NCBI GenBank assembly: GCA_014529385.2
Contig: CM043959.1
Span: 91,493,529 to 91,557,528, forward strand
Direction of reading: 5' to 3'
DNA: 64,000 nt
DNA from: Adiantum capillus-veneris
Lineage: Eukaryota; Streptophyta; Polypodiopsida; Polypodiales; Pteridaceae
Position numbers and translations under genes: made by a program. The first letter of the stretch is position 1; each line of letters begins with the position of its first letter. Below are positions 44,509 to 56,354 of the stretch, one piece after another. The notes beneath the pieces are model-generated. The model worked only from the letters and a program-made list of their open reading frames with translations, was not told the DNA's origin and ran no database searches.

Positions 44509-44995
44509 CCAAGATGTGTGCCCATCCAAAAGGCTCTAACTCTTCTTCAGGAAATGGTTCTGGGATATAGTCCCTATCCTCTATAACCCGCTCTAGGATA
44601 CATTCCTCGCGTTTCAAGCTACCACATTGTGAAGCTCCACACATCCACAGTTCTTTAGGCTTACCTAACCAAGCTGGAAGTTCTAATCTTGCTACTGTGG
44701 CGGAATCAAACTCCTCAACCGGTGTTCTCGTCACATCCCTATAGCTATGGTCCCTCAAGTTTATCTTCGTTATGGTTTCCATATGTCTCAGGTATATATG
44801 GTCATAACCCCAATCTTGGACCATTTTCAACTGTCGCATGAATGGTCTTCCCAAAATGATTTCATAGTTGTTCTTCTTGCCAAAGTCAACACTAGCAAAA
44901 GTGTGTTCATATTCAATGCCACAAGAAGTAACAAGTACTTTTTCTAGCAGTCCTAGGGGCTTTTCGTTGTGTCCGTCTGCAAGCTGCAGGGTCAT
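44381..44995 (-). pseudogene. Element Y protease C-terminal part
   Basis: Continuation, after a frame change at about 44995, of the gag-protease ORF: YEHTFASVDFGKKNNYEIIL, GRPFMRQLKMVQDWGYDHI, and an acidic tail. It matches the Z copy until about 44440 (NGYA), where the sequence changes, so the natural end is lost. Confidence 0.85.
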
Positions 44996-47900
44996 TCATG
45001 TGGATCTCAAGGCAGGTTTTCCCCACTTTTTCCAAACCTCTTTGGTTGCAATGGCCACACCAGCTCCACTGTCAAGGATTGCCATGGTTTTTACACCATT
45101 GAATTCCACAGGAAGGGTGGTGTTTCCATCTTCTCCCTCGTAATACTCGCCTACCTTGTTTAATGGCACTGGCCTAGTATTTAGTTGAGGCATTTCAAGC
45201 TCTTTGATGCCTTCCTCGATTTGAGTCATTGGGGTTTTTACACCAAATTTCTCTAGACACTTACCCACATTAGCCCACATGTTTGGTCTTATTCTGAGCA
45301 ACTCGGCTAGCATTATTGTACAGGTGACTAGGGTAGATAGAATATCTACTAGCCCCTTTGAATCGATGGCCTTGTTGGGAGATAGTCTCTGTGATGGGAC
45401 TGCAACCACATCTGACTTTGTCTCGTACTCTCCCATGTAGGACGGTAGTGTTCTTAGCGAATGGAGTTGACTATCCATAGATTGTACAGATCCTTTGTCT
45501 CCCCAATACGATTGCACGTCTAGATTCATTTGAGATCCAGTCTCAAATTCCTCTATTGGTGGTAGAAACACTCCTCGTTCATCACCAGTCTTGTCTACTC
45601 GTCTTCTTAGGTCATCGGCTTCATTGGACTCTCTGACTTGTTTCCACAATTCATCAAGACCATATATCTCTTTACAATCCTCAGGTATAGCTTGGTGAAA
45701 TCCCTCAAAAGAGTTATCCGTGGTATTCAGTACTATCCTTGGTTCTAATGCTGGTTCTTTGAGGTTTGGTCTGTGCTTATGACTAGAATCTGGCTCTTTT
45801 AGTTCCTGGTTTGGTGGGATTAATTGTGTAGGCATGACACGGATCACATCCTCAGGTTTTGCACCTGGTGGTTCTAGTAAAGCTTGGGCTGTTTGAATCA
45901 TTTTCTTACACATTTCAAACCTTTGCTTTTCTAGTTCCGTATAGGGATATGTCATCCACCTATGTTCTTGGGTTTGGTTGTTTTTGAGCCTTGCATCATA
46001 TTCTTTCAAGAGGGCATCTAATGTCTCATTAACCTTCTCTGCCAACACAGATCCTCCTAAACTAGCACTTCTCGGTTTCTCATTCGTGGATGGTTCTTCT
46101 AGAGGTTTAACTATCTGTGTAAGAGAAGGTGCCTCCTTTTCCTCATGTTGTTTTATCTTCTCCTCAGCTTCGGTAAGCTTCTTAGCTAGGGATTTTTGCT
46201 CTCGTTCCCTGCGTGCTTTCATCCTAGTCTTTCTAGCTTTCCAACTATTTCGTTTGCTCTTGGTTTTCTGACTAGGTGCATCTGTCTTTGGTCCATCATC
46301 TGTCTTTGGACTCGTGTCACTTTCCGTGTTCTTTGTCTCTGGATTCTCATCAGCTTTCTTTTGAGCTTGTGCTCTCGTAACCACTTGAACTGGTACGACA
46401 TTCTCATTTTCTGAGCTACTAGGGAGCTGAACAATCCCTGATACATTTGTCATGATTTTCCTGATTTGGTTTGGTTTTTTTGGGCAATCTGGGATCAAGT
46501 GAGTGATGCCACACTCAAGACAATAGGCATTTACTTCAGTGATCTCCGTATGAGGACATTGTTTGACCAAGTGGTTGTCACGTCTTTTGTGACAATCTGT
46601 CTCTGGTTGAGGAGATTCTGTTAGCATTTCCTCTTGGCTATAAGCAAGCTTTGACCTAAATAAGCCGTTATTTGCAATGAATCGCAATGTCCTTTCATCC
46701 ATTTCATACCTTCTTTCTTTCGACGGAAACCCAGGAGGTGGAGGTTGTACCGGCCTCACCACTCCATGTGTTTCTCTCACATTTTGTTGCTCCAAAGGGT
46801 AGTACTCACTTTGGTTTCTATACCACATTGTAGCTGGTACTCGCGTTGGTTTATTTGATGCCTCCATCATTGGCATGTATCTCATGTCTACCTGCATTCT
46901 AGCACCTGGCAGCAGAGGTTGTTGTCCTAAGACAAGCTGTGGCCTTAAAACTACTACTGGTCTTGGTGCATTCCCCATAATGTATCTAGGTGGAGTAGGT
47001 GCTTCTGGAACAGGTTGTACATACCTTTCCCTAGAATTTTCCATGCTATAATAGCACTCTTCCCCCGTATGGTTCGTCCATTTTCTCTCAATTTCACACC
47101 ACTTCGGCTCTCCCGAATCAGACCTTACAAGAGGAATCAACCTCTTGACCAAGTCGTCGATAAGCTTTTCTTGATCAATAGGTGCCGTTGGCTTGGCCAT
47201 GGACTCACTTATCTGTAAAACACTGTGCTGAGAGGATGTGTTATCTCCTTGACTCTTTAAGTCCGTTTCTTTGTATGCCTCACAGTTATCCACTAGATAA
47301 AGAGCTTCTTTGATCAACTCTTTTAGCATCATCCTCCTTATCATATGCAGATACTTCTGAAGGCCCTCATCTCTCATTCCCTGGATAAAGATCAGCATCA
47401 GTCGTGCTTGCGTAGGTAATTCCGCTCTCGAACAGAGCGTAACATATCTCTTGAGCCGTGATATTGCTTTGCGTACTGATTCATTCTCTTTCTGTTTGAA
47501 TCTATGGATTTGCGAGACCGTGTTGTGAGCAATGCCTTTTGGCGAGAATTCTTCAATAAACTCCTCAAACAGCTCATCTAGGGTCTCAACATCCCATTTT
47601 CCACCGAATCGAACCATGTAGCTGCATCATCTTCTAGAGTCAATCCAAATCCTTCAAACTGTGTCGCAAAATCTGAAACTTCCTCTACTCTAATCACTCT
47701 TCTAAAAGCCGCTACGTGATCTCTCGGATCTTTATCTCCGGAGTATTTTTTGTTTACCCATGTCTGGACTTGGGATGGTCTAACTCGTCGATTGTCTACA
47801 AGTCTAACCAGAGACTCTCCCAATCCTTCTCTCGTTATCGCTCTTGAAGGGAATCCTGGTGGATCTCTTCTTGGAATTCCTATAGGAATTCTCGTGTTTG

Positions 47901-48162
47901 GTGGAGGCATTTGTGGTCCTTCATTGACCAAATATCCACCTCTTTCTAGTACAGTCTGTGGATTTGTGCTTTCTACAACTCTGTATTCTCGTCCATACTT
48001 GTTGACAACTATAGATCTCCATTGACAGTTGATTCCGTATGTGTAGACATATAAGAGCTTGTAATCCGTTATCTCTTCTAGGTATGGATCTGAGCACCTA
48101 TAAAGATTGACCTCAGTGTCGCCAATGTATCTATATAGTCCTTCACTCTCATGACCAATCAT
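44996..48162 (-). pseudogene. Element Y gag-protease
   Basis: Two frames: 48162-47578 (N-terminal, starting MIGHESEGLYRYIGDTEV) and 47617-44996 (873 aa). The gag core spans the shift: VQTWVNKKYSGDKDPRDHVA, TLEDDAATWFDSVE, then EFIEEFSPKGIAHNTVSQIH, FKQKENESVRKAISRLKRYV and LMLIFIQGMRDEGLQ. A CCHC-like knuckle, YCLECGITHLIPDC, lies at about 46530-46490, a Lys/Glu coiled coil at about 46260-46110, and the protease site AILDSGAGVAIATKEVWKKW at about 45090-45030. Only one frameshift (about 47600) and the terminal one break it, so it is rather young. It lacks pol. Confidence 0.9.
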
Positions 48163-50978
48163 CCAAACTCTCTCAACAAGATGGGTCTTTATCTATTGCC
48201 AGTTTGGAAGATCCACTGTGGGAGGATATTCCTCTATCGTCGGGATCTCCAAGCTTGTGTAAGCTGTGTTTGAATCTAGAGTAGACATGATTTCTGGGCT
48301 TAAGAGCTTTTTCTTGGTTCAAGTAGACTTAGTCCACTGTGTTCAAGTGATTTGGTTAGGGAGAAGTCCAAACTATGTCCAAACCCGCAACCGTTTTGTC
48401 ACAATTCTCGCAAATTGTCGCTTTTAGAGACCCCTGACTTCCGGATGAATTTTGAGGTCTCAAACGATGTTTTTTTCAAAGTTGAACTGAATGGTTTCCA
48501 TTGGCATATATTTAGTTCATGTTTTGCTCTAAGATTTGTAGAGCCGCTCTCAGGCTACGTTTTGATATAAAAACTTTTTCGATCCGATACCGTTTGTGAA
48601 AGTTATGGCCAAAACAGTGAAATGCAGTTTAGAATGGTCAAAATGAGTCCAAATTCAATTTTGAAAGAAGATTTGGGATCTCTGTGACATTGTGAACACT
48701 TCTGTATGGTCAAAAGTATGGTTGGACCCTAAAACTGGCCTGAAGACATTCTACGCGTAGGATGTCTATATGCTCAGAATTTAACAAAATTTGGTCCTGA
48801 TACTCCCCTTAAGTCCAACAACACAATGGTATGCTCAGGATTTCATTTGGACCTAAAAATGGCCTTGAGACATCCTACGCGTAGGATGTCTTTTTGCTCA
48901 TAATGACTTGAAATTTTCACCCCAGCTTCTCCTTGATGTGCTGATCACAGTGGTGTGCTCATAAAATGGTTTGGAGTCCTAAATCAAGCTGGAGACATCC
49001 TACGCATAGGATGTCTAACTGCTTAGATTTTGTCCAAACTTGATCCCAAGATTCTCCTACTCCTCAACAACCCAATGGTATGCTTATAATTGATTTTGGA
49101 TGCCAATAGGTCAAGATTTAGGCTACAAGAGCTTCTAGTGCACTCCAAGAGTAGGATGTCTGACAATTCTTGTCTTTTCTTGGTGAATAGGCCAAACAAG
49201 GTCCAAATTCACTTTTGAAAAAAGTTCTGGAATCCTTGAGACACTTAGAACCTCCCTATATGGCCAAAGTAGAAGTTTGACCACTTTATGACCCTGGAGA
49301 CATCCTACGCGTAGGATGTCTTTTTGCCATGTTTCAGCTCAAACTTGCACTGTAGCTTCCCCTTGATGTGCTTAACTCACAACTCTTTTTACTTTTTGAT
49401 TCTGACACCTATAGGTTGGTCAAATGATCAAGAATCTGTTCCAAAAGCCTGATGTCTGTTCTGATGAATTCCTAAGTCAAATCAACTCCAAATTGGACCA
49501 AATTTGCCTAGGAGGCTTGCCTAAGGCTATATAACACCCTGCTATGTCCACAGTTTGAATTTGGCCTCTAAATCATGCCTTAGACATCCTACGCGTAGGA
49601 TGTCTAACTGCTCAGAATTGCCCCAAATTTGAACCACAGACTCTCCTTCAGGTGCTGATCACTATGGTATGCTCAGAATTTTGTTTAGAGTCCAAAATCA
49701 CAGAAAAGACATACTACACGTAGGATTTCTTTTTGGCCTGTTTGACCCCAGACTTGTCCCACAGCTTCCCCTTGATGTTAGCAACCCAGTGGTATGCTTA
49801 GAGTTTAATTTGGATGTCAAAAGTCCCAAATTTTAGCTGTTCTTGCCTTTTTTTTCAGCCAAAAGTGTTAAAGTCCGCTTTGAACCCAATTTTCTCACCC
49901 AAATGAGCTGAAAACTCTCACATGAATTCAATACAACATTTAGAACATACCCTTGGAGTCATCCTATGGCTTGGTCTCAAAATTAGGCCTTGGACACAAT
50001 TTGGGTAGGATGTCTGGCAATTCTCGTCTTTTGGCTTTGATCTGTCAAAATTTGGTCAAATTTCCACTTTCTAGGTGAAAATAGGGTAAAACCTACCTTC
50101 TAAACACACTGGTAACGTCAGATTTTCAAAAAAAATGCACAAATCGCCATATAGACATCCTACGCGTAGGATGTCTACTGCTGAGACTGAAGTGTCCCTG
50201 ATGCTTCCTTATCCTCAGCAAGTGCAAGTATGCTTCACAATTGCAAAATCATGCAAAAATCACTCAATTAAGCCTTTGTTGAAATTTTACGTTTTCTAAC
50301 TCCGCCTTTTGGCTTTTGGTCAACAAAAATAGGGGAAAACACCCAAGTCAATATGTTATTAGGGTAAAACCTACCCTCTGAACACACTGGTGCAGTCAGA
50401 ATTTTCAAATTTGGTCTCCAGAACCCCTTTGAGACATCCTACGCGTAGGATGTCTATGTTTACAGAATTGCAGGTTTTCTTCACAGAACCCTTGCAAATG
50501 CTCCTTTATATGCACAGCATCAGTCAGTCATACAAAAATATCCACAAAAGCTTGTTTAATGCATTTTTACCCTCAAAAGCGCACTTTTCCGTGATTTCAA
50601 ATGCAATCAAGCACATTAGCAAATAATTCAGTGTTGAATAGCTCTAGATCAGAATCGGATCACTTACCTAAAGCTACTCCTACAAATCATATGGGGTTTT
50701 GCATCTATGAGTAGAAAAACGCTTCACTTCCACACACGGACTAGTTAACACTTTTATCACCTCACAAATCACTCGACCACCAACAACTACTCTAATCCAC
50801 AGATCCTCACTAAACCTATCTAGTCGCAAACCCTCGCGAAGACACACGCTTCCTGGCTATCCACTTGATCGCGGAATATCCTCTTCCGGATCCACTTAAG
50901 AAAAACGCTTTCTTTAGTCGAAACTAAATCAAGAAACCATCACACGAGTGTTAGTAGGAAACCTACTTAGGTCCTTGC
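48163..50978 (-). other. Long leader of element Y
   Basis: About 2.8 kb between primer site and gag with no ORF of note. Much of it (48744-50455) is a degenerate tandem repeat with the 24 bp palindrome described separately. In retroelements this region carries packaging and dimerisation signals. Confidence 0.8.
48744..50455. repeat. Palindrome array in the Y leader
   Basis: A perfect 24 bp palindrome, AGACATCCTACG followed by its reverse complement (centre ACGCGT), occurs at 48868-48891, 49298-49321, 49582-49605, 50153-50176 and 50432-50455. Variants with one to three changes are at 48744-48767, 48993-49016 and 49707-49730. Right halves only (GTAGGATGTCT) remain at 49151-49161 and 50005-50015. 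Spacing is mostly near 123-160 bp or twice that. Flanking bases are also repeated (TGCTCAGAATTT, TGGTATGCTCA). Two pairs are exactly 714 bp apart, pointing to a higher-order duplication. Confidence 0.95.
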
Positions 50979-50997
50979 GTCCCCGGCAACGGCGCCA
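50979..50997 (-). promoter_or_regulatory. Element Y primer-binding site (tRNA-Asp type)
   Basis: On the reverse strand TGGCGCCGTTGCCGGGGAC, the classical plant gypsy site complementary to tRNA-Asp, one base from the LTR. Confidence 0.9.
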
Positions 50998-50998
50998 A

Positions 50999-51952
50999 TG
51001 TTGGACGGACGACTCACACACCCATGAAGTGCATGCAAACACTAGCTAGATCAACATAATGTCAATCGAGGACACAGATGACACGATAGGCACACGGAGG
51101 AAATCTCTGTAGCTTGTCAGGCTTAGACCATCCTACACATACAACACTCAGGAAGGCCAACTAAACCACAATCAAGGACCTCACTGCTCTCAACTACACC
51201 ACCTAGCCACATACACACATACGGAAGGTAACTCACCTAATCATGCAAGAATCGTACGAAACTTAAGGAACACCATCCCCTCACTAGGATACACCTGTAC
51301 CTAAGCTTCTACACTCAAAAGCCTCACTCTAAACCCATCTACGGAAAACACGTAGGATGACAGAGCTGAATTTTAAAAGTGCCCGAAACTGAAATTTATG
51401 AGTACCTATGCGTAGCTTATGTAGCCACGATTCTATAGACGACTAGCACGCAGAAAATAGACATCGTTTGATACACTTATGACCACAAATATCTCGTAGA
51501 TGCGTCGGCGTGTGCGCTTCGTCTCGCGTGGAATGCTTGGCGTTGTCGCGTAGCTCTCCTCGAGCCTGCAGCAATGGTGCAATCGGATCTCCAATGTGTT
51601 GAGCGAGCCGGGCATAGCGAGAGGATGAAGCTCACTCTCACTCTCTTTCTCTCTCTCACACAATAGACGGCAGCGCTTAAGTTTGATTATGATAAAAGTC
51701 TTCTTACAAAATGACCTAGGTACCTTATATACTAAGGCTACCTTAGGTTTAACCAAAAATGGGTTTGAAAGGGTCAAATGGATTTGTATTTACAATCTGG
51801 AAGTGCCATTGCACCCCAGATTCTGAAACTAGAATAACTACTCATTACAAATGATGTTTATAGCCATAATCCGCAGCATTTCATAACTCGCAAAAGATAA
51901 GACTTTGGTATGGAACTTGAGTTATGTTGTGTTGTTGACCCAGCGGTCAACA
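50999..51952 (-). repeat. Element Y 5' LTR (954 bp)
   Basis: In + orientation starts TGTTGGACGGACGACTCACA and ends GACCCAGCGGTCAACA, followed by target copy ACTTT. Near-identical to 40726-41666. A CT-rich run at about 51628-51660 lies inside. Confidence 0.95.
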
Positions 51953-54900
51953 ACTTTTTTAGACAAAAGTCTTTGAGATGGGATTGCTCTCACTTCAGAC
52001 TTGGCTTCATACTCTCCTAGGTAAGAGGGTAAAGTTTTCAGCGAGTCTGGTTGGCTGTTCCCTGAACTAATTGATCCCTTGTCTCCCCCTTGTGAATGTA
52101 TCTCAAAGTTCATTTGTGACCTTGCCTCAAATTCTTCAATAGGAGGTAAGATCACATTCTTCTCTTTTCTCGTGCTATTCATGTGGTTACTCATCCTGTT
52201 AGCCTCGTTGGCCTCACGGATTTTCTTCCAGAGATCATCTAGACCATTACAGTCCTTACCCATTTCTGTCAATGTTTAGGTTGGAATCCGTCACTTGCCT
52301 CACCTGTTGTATTTGGCACTATAATAGGCTCTCCTCTGGACTCATAGGTATTCGTGAGTCTTTCCTTTGTTTCAACTTGTTCCTCTAAAGTTGGTTGGAT
52401 AGGGGTTGGAGCTGGTACTTCATGCCAATTTGTAGGTTTACCCAGCAGGTCTTCCATCAATGATTGAGCTGTTTCAATCATCTTTCTACACATTTCCAAC
52501 CTTTGTTTTTCTATTTTAGCATATGGATAAGTCATCCATCTTTGCTCCTGGGTTTGGTTCTTTTTTATTCGGGCTTCATAAGCTTTTAGAAATGCATCCA
52601 ACTGCTCATTTACGTTGTCTGCCAGTACTGATCCTCTTCATCTTGCACTTTTGGGCTCTGCTATTTCCTTGGGTGCTATGGTTGTGGTGGTGTGTGAGAT
52701 TAAGCTAGCTAGATCCTCTAACCGCTCTAATCTATCCTTTGTATGTTTTAACTCCTCGGATAGAGTTGTTTGCTCTCGTTCTTTCTAGACTTTCATACGC
52801 GCCTTTCTAGCTTTCCAAGTGCTTCTCTAATTTTTTGTTTCTGAACTTAAGGCATCGGTTTTTGGCTCTTCAATTATGGGTTCGTTCGTCATTCTTTGAG
52901 CTTGGGCTCGTGTCACCGCCTGAATAGGTATGATTGTTTCATTTTCTGACCCTCCACTGGAAGGTACTGTTTCTAGCATGTCCAAGGTGGTTTTTCTCCT
53001 TTTCTCGGGTTTTTAGGGCAATCAAAAATCAAATGAGTAACTCCACACTCGGTGCAATATGCGTTGACTCTAATGATTTGATCATGGGACATTCTCTTAG
53101 CCAATGGTCTCCACCACAGTTGTAGAAGGGTCCCTTGGGTTGTTGAGGTGCTCCTTGAGCTCCCCTTTGTTTGTATGCATGTCTCTATCCGCCCATGCCT
53201 CCATTGGCTATGAACAACAATGTTCGTTCATCTAAGCTATATCTTCCTTCTCCTACTGCCTGTGCAGATGTTGGTGGTCCTATACTTCCTATCATGCTCC
53301 ATGGTTCTGGTGTCGAGGGTTCTTCCGGTGGATAATAGATAGAGTTTGCCGCATATCCATTGGGATCTTCATAATATGCATGCATAGGCACAAAATCCTT
53401 CTCCTCTGATTCAGTTACGGTTGGTGGGTATCTTATACCGACTGGTCGTAATCCTGGTAGGGTGGTTGTTGCCCCAACACTGGTTGTGGTCTTTCTACAC
53501 CTACAGGTCCTGGTAGGTTGTCTGCTTGATACCTAGGCATCGGTGGAACTTGAGGAGAAGCTACCTGAGCTTGGGGAGCATAAGGTCTCTCTCTCACATA
53601 TTCCTTATTATAATAACATTCCTCTGTCCCATGGTTTATCCATTTTTGTTCAATAGCACACCACTTGGGCTGTTTAGCTTAGGGTTTGGCGTACAAGTTA
53701 ATCTTTTTTAGCACTTCATCTACAAGCAGCTCTTGGTTTACAGTTACTTCTCCTTTTGGTGGTGTCTTAGAAGACTTGCTTCCACTTTGTTGTGAAGATG
53801 AATCGTCGTCAAGGTCCTTGAACTCCCCCTCTTTGTAGACCGCACAATTGTCCACAAGGTAAAGAGCCTCCTTGGCCAACTCATTCAATGTCGTGCTCCT
53901 CTTCATATGTAAGCCTTTCTGGAGATCCGCATTCCTTAGTCCTTGGATGGATATAAGCATAAGTCTGGACTGAGTTGACAGTTCGTCCACAGGACAGAAC
54001 TTAACATATCTTTTTAGTCTTAGGGCTGCCTTTCGTACAAATTTCCCATATTTCTGTTTGAATTTATGGATTTGTGAGACAGTATTATGAGCTATCCCCC
54101 TTTGTGAGAATTCCTCGATAAACTCGTCAAACACTTCCTCCATAGACTCAAAGTCTCTACGCTCTACAGAGTCAAACCAAGTAGCAGCGTCATCCTCTAG
54201 GGTTAGTCCAAACCCTGCAAATTGGGTAGGGAAGTTTAACACCTCTTCAGCTCTAATTACACGCACAAAGGCTGCTACATGATCTCTTGGATCTCTGTTT
54301 CCTGTGTATTTCTTGTTTACCCATTTTTGCACTTGAGAAGGCCTAATTCTACGATGGTCTATAAACCTCATCATTGGATCTCCACGTCCTAATCGATATA
54401 CCTCCTCTGGTCTTCTGTAGTAGGCTGGTTCCTCTCCCAATGGTGCTCCTAAGCCATAATTTCTAATAGTTCTTGCCGGAGATGGTTCATCTCTTCGAAC
54501 TCGTTCTATGGGTGGTCTTCCAGGCTCTATTGACCCTTGAGTCTTTGTCTTACTCTCTCCTTGATACCTTGAATAGAGTGGTGGTTCTTGCAAATCCCTT
54601 AGCCCTCGTGCGGCTTGATAACCATCTCAATTTTGATCTTGTTCCAATGTTGCACTTTGTCGAAGCCATGCCTGCAATGATGGCTGGGTTGCTAGTTGGT
54701 TTTGATTGTTGAATGTCTGCGGTTGGGTAGAATGTGAGGTAGCGTCATACTCTTCTGAAAAGGGATTCGTCAACTTGCTAGGGGTGTAGGTGGCTCTTGG
54801 CACTTCGTCTGGGGCATATGTTGATGCTCCTGGAACTGTTACCTTTTCTACCTCCTCTATGAGAATACATTGGTATTCCCGCCAGTACCTATCAATAAAA

Positions 54901-55453
54901 ACTATATCCTTCCCCATAGCAGGTTCATAAGAGAATAAGTAAAGAACCTTGTCTTTGCTCAATTCGTTTAAGTATGGTTCTTTGCAACGAAAGTAAGCGA
55001 CTATTCCCTCACGATCATGCTTGTAGATTCCTATGTTCTCATTATAAGTTGGAACCCTGGTTGTTTTATTATCATACATAAAAATTGCTCTAGGTCGATC
55101 AATGTTTGGTGGAAATTCTTGAGCTTCTAAAACCATTTTCCCTTTTGCCACGTTATCTCCATATCTGTTGTAATCTTCAGGGTTACTAACCATCAGATAG
55201 TGGTTCACTTTTCGTCTCGGAATCTATCTCCATCATCATAGACTCGAATTATCTCCAATCTCTGAGCCGGCCTTTCTTTAATACAAATGCACTTGCGTCC
55301 TCGATAGTCAGAATAGACTAGGGCTCCCCTCGAGTTTGTTCCCTCTAAGAAGATCACAGTGAGCTTGGAATCATTCAAAGGATTTAGGGAGGTGCTTCCT
55401 CCTAGCATTGGTCCATCATAGGTGAAAACTCCTGGCTGTTGAGTACCCATCAT
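51953..55453 (-). pseudogene. Element Z gag, part upstream of the Y insertion
   Basis: Reverse-strand pieces: 55453-55205 and 55208-54627 (N-terminal), 54593-53679 (gag core: VQKWVNKKYTGNRDPRDHVA, TLEDDAATWFDSVERRDF, EFIEEFSQRGIAHNTVSQIH, LMLISIQGLRNADLQ), then 53391-53185, 52601-52269 and 52272-51953 (the last containing ILPPIEEFEARSQMN). The order and sequence parallel element Y gag throughout. A CxxC knuckle near 53050-53100 is damaged. The frame runs to 51953, where Y is inserted, and resumes at 40720. Several frameshifts and stops indicate a greater age than Y. Confidence 0.9.
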
Positions 55454-56340
55454 GAAGAAAGATTCGTTTGACGAAGTGTCAATATCACTACATTCCTCAA
55501 TAATCGGTGCTAGTGGATCTAGCCTTGCCTAAGTTACACTCTCCTCAGTGGACACTAAGCTACCTTGGTCACCTGCCACCTTCTGCAACCATCATATGGT
55601 TTTGGTCTTAAAATAATGCTTTGGCACAATTTAGGTAGGATGTTGGCAATTTCAGTCTATCTGGCCTTATTCTGTCAAGATATGGTCAAATTTCCACTTT
55701 CTAGTTGAAAATAGGGTAAACCCCACCTTCTGAACACACTGGTTAACTCAAAACCCCAAAATTCCCACCAGATTAGTATGTAGACATCCTACGCGTAGGA
55801 TGTCTCCTGGCTTGAAATTAAATTTTTTCCTGACAAAAATGCTCCTGATGCTCTGCAGCTCTATCAAAAACACTCACAGTAACTTTTGGACTTCACTTCA
55901 GCTTTCAAACACACTTTTGCGTCTTTTTGCATCTTTTACAAACTTGTGATGAATTTACCAAGCAAGTATACATGCATGAAGTGCTCTAGATCCTGAATCA
56001 TGATGTCCTACTTACTTTACTCCTACTCATCGTGTGAAATGGTGATAATGGTGTTTTGGTTGCTTTCTGGCCTCTCCCGACTCTCAAGCTCTCCTCTCAC
56101 CGCTTCTACCACTCCAACTCCTACTCAAGAACTCAACTAATACCTAAAACTATCTCAGTCTACCTAAATCTACCTAAGTTGAAGGATCTAGGGCAAACAC
56201 ACGCTTCCTAGACTCCCTCTAAGACCTAGAGAGTCCTCCACCCTCTGGTCCTATCTAAATGTAAAACGAGACTCTTGGCAAGCCAAAAATACCTATCCTC
56301 AAGGACGAGTCTTGGTCACCTACCTAAGGTTTTCGTCCCT
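55454..56340 (-). other. Element Z leader
   Basis: Shorter leader than in Y. It contains one perfect copy of the 24 bp palindrome (55782-55805) and a half copy near 55630. No ORF recognised. Confidence 0.8.
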
Positions 56341-56353
56341 GGCACTGGCACAA
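56335..56353 (-). promoter_or_regulatory. Element Z primer-binding site, degenerate
   Basis: On the reverse strand TTGTGCCAGTGCCAGGGACG, recognisable as a mutated tRNA-Asp-type site by comparison with that of element Y at the same position relative to the LTR. Confidence 0.65.
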
Positions 56354-56354
56354 A

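Larger units (their letters stand above)
40726..51952 (-). mobile_element. Element Y: non-autonomous gag-protease LTR retrotransposon
   Basis: Complete insertion with LTRs 50999-51952 (5') and 40726-41666 (3'), TG...CA ends, and a 5 bp target duplication ACTTT (40721-40725 and 51953-51957). It has a tRNA-Asp-type primer site, a 2.8 kb leader with a palindrome array, gag and protease, then about 2.8 kb without any recognisable RT, RNase H or integrase, and a polypurine tract. It interrupts the coding frame of element Z. The style (primer site, long leader, gag) resembles Tat/Athila-type plant gypsy elements. Confidence 0.93.

Noticed and set aside
48744-50455. CRISPR-like array of regularly spaced palindromes
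   Set aside because: Spacers are themselves related repeats, spacing is irregular, and the locus is the leader of a plant LTR element.
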